Assembly (NCBI RefSeq): GCF_037042905.1
Contig: NC_087254.1
Coordinates: 23,227,103 to 23,291,102, forward strand
Reading direction: 5' to 3'
Source: Lytechinus pictus
Taxonomy: Eukaryota; Echinodermata; Echinoidea; Temnopleuroida; Toxopneustidae
Length of the DNA: 64,000 nucleotides
How positions within the stretch are numbered: the stretch's first letter is position 1; the number at the start of each line of letters is the position of its first letter. The translations under genes were made by a program, and so were the position numbers. The notes below the pieces were generated by a model that was not told the origin of the DNA, made no database searches, and saw nothing but the letters and a program-made list of their open reading frames with translations. This document shows positions 63,497 to 64,000 of this stretch, piece by piece.

Positions 63497-64000
63497 AAAA
63501 TTGTCCAAATTGGACCTTTTTCCTTTTTTTAAATGCCATCGTCAAATGAAAAAAAAAAAAAATAATACGAATTTCCCCTTTATGTATATCCCTGATTCAA
63601 TATTTTTAGTTCATTTAGTTCTTTTTTTATTTCATTTAGTTGAAAAATAATTTGGAGATACCATGATCTGATGGCAGATGTTCTTTTATTTACAACCATT
63701 TCTTCTTGACAACTGTGAAAGCTTTGTACAGTCACAGCGTCCCAGTTTCCTCGTTAATATTTTGACGAGGGGAGGCAAGATGACCTTAAAGAACATCTTT
63801 TTTTCTTGATTAAACAATAGGTATATAAAATTAAACGATCCAAACCTCGTCTTTTTAATTTTTTTTTTACTTATCTTTTTCCCCGCTTGCTCTCACCAGC
63901 TTTTTTGTTGAATTAATTGAGAGGGGGGAGGGTCTCCCTGGCCCCTGCCTCCTTATGGTGTTGGCTGTGTATGTCACTAAATTATTTCAATTTCCTTGAT
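63497..64000. other. diverged start of another block B
   Basis: AAAATTGTCCAAATTGGACC, then TTGGAGATACCATGATCTGA and TGGCAG, parallels block B. The array probably continues beyond the window. Confidence 0.6.

Overview
This is a eukaryotic (metazoan) nuclear window: AT-rich, with GT-AG introns, small exons in long introns, many inverted-repeat transposons, microsatellites and nuclear-type tRNA genes. Gene content (mitochondrial POLG2, a microsomal-type cytochrome P450) and several dispersed repeat families that I recall from sea urchin and other marine invertebrate genomes point to an echinoderm-like deuterostome, most likely a sea urchin. The species call is inference.

Layout. 1.5-12 kb: a POLG2 gene (mitochondrial DNA polymerase gamma accessory subunit) on the minus strand. 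Eight exons are supported by homology and splice phase, two more are tentative, and the 5' end is unresolved. Its introns hold a degenerate duplicated exon, a three-fold partial exon duplication and several MITEs. 12-15.5 kb: noncoding, with foldbacks, a short tandem array and a dispersed repeat. 15.6-20.2 kb: two head-to-tail, decayed copies of a multi-exon gene of a repetitive invertebrate protein family (probably transposon-derived). It includes a four-fold tandem array of an exon pair with a period of about 530 bp. 19.6-30.8 kb: about 4.26-kb tandem units, each carrying the 3' end of that gene, a hAT-like element with a roughly 1.1-kb polypyrimidine tract inside it, and a LINE reverse-transcriptase fragment. 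The third copy ends in the intact LINE 3' end near 31.1 kb. 32.4-32.7 kb: tRNA-Arg(TCG) on plus and tRNA-Arg(CCT) on minus. 33-38.8 kb: noncoding, with a foldback and a Tc1-like element. 38.8-47.15 kb: a divergent cytochrome P450 on plus with six clear exons and one tentative exon, a minisatellite and foldbacks in its introns, and a palindromic minisatellite just past its stop. 48-50.8 kb: noncoding. 50.8-63.5 kb: an array of ten full-length and two truncated tRNA-Arg(CCT) copies, all on plus, embedded in duplicated blocks of 0.7-1.5 kb with two other tRNA-like sequences on minus. A 2.3-kb inverted-repeat structure lies among them.

The genes do not form a pathway. The notable biology is (i) the tRNA-Arg(CCT) amplification, (ii) a P450 that keeps the heme Cys and ExxR but has lost the helix-I acid/Thr pair and helix-C WxxxR, and (iii) repeated exon-scale and kilobase-scale tandem duplication in one locus. 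I did not find a clearly novel multi-gene system. Exon borders were read by eye from reading frame, phase and GT/AG sites.
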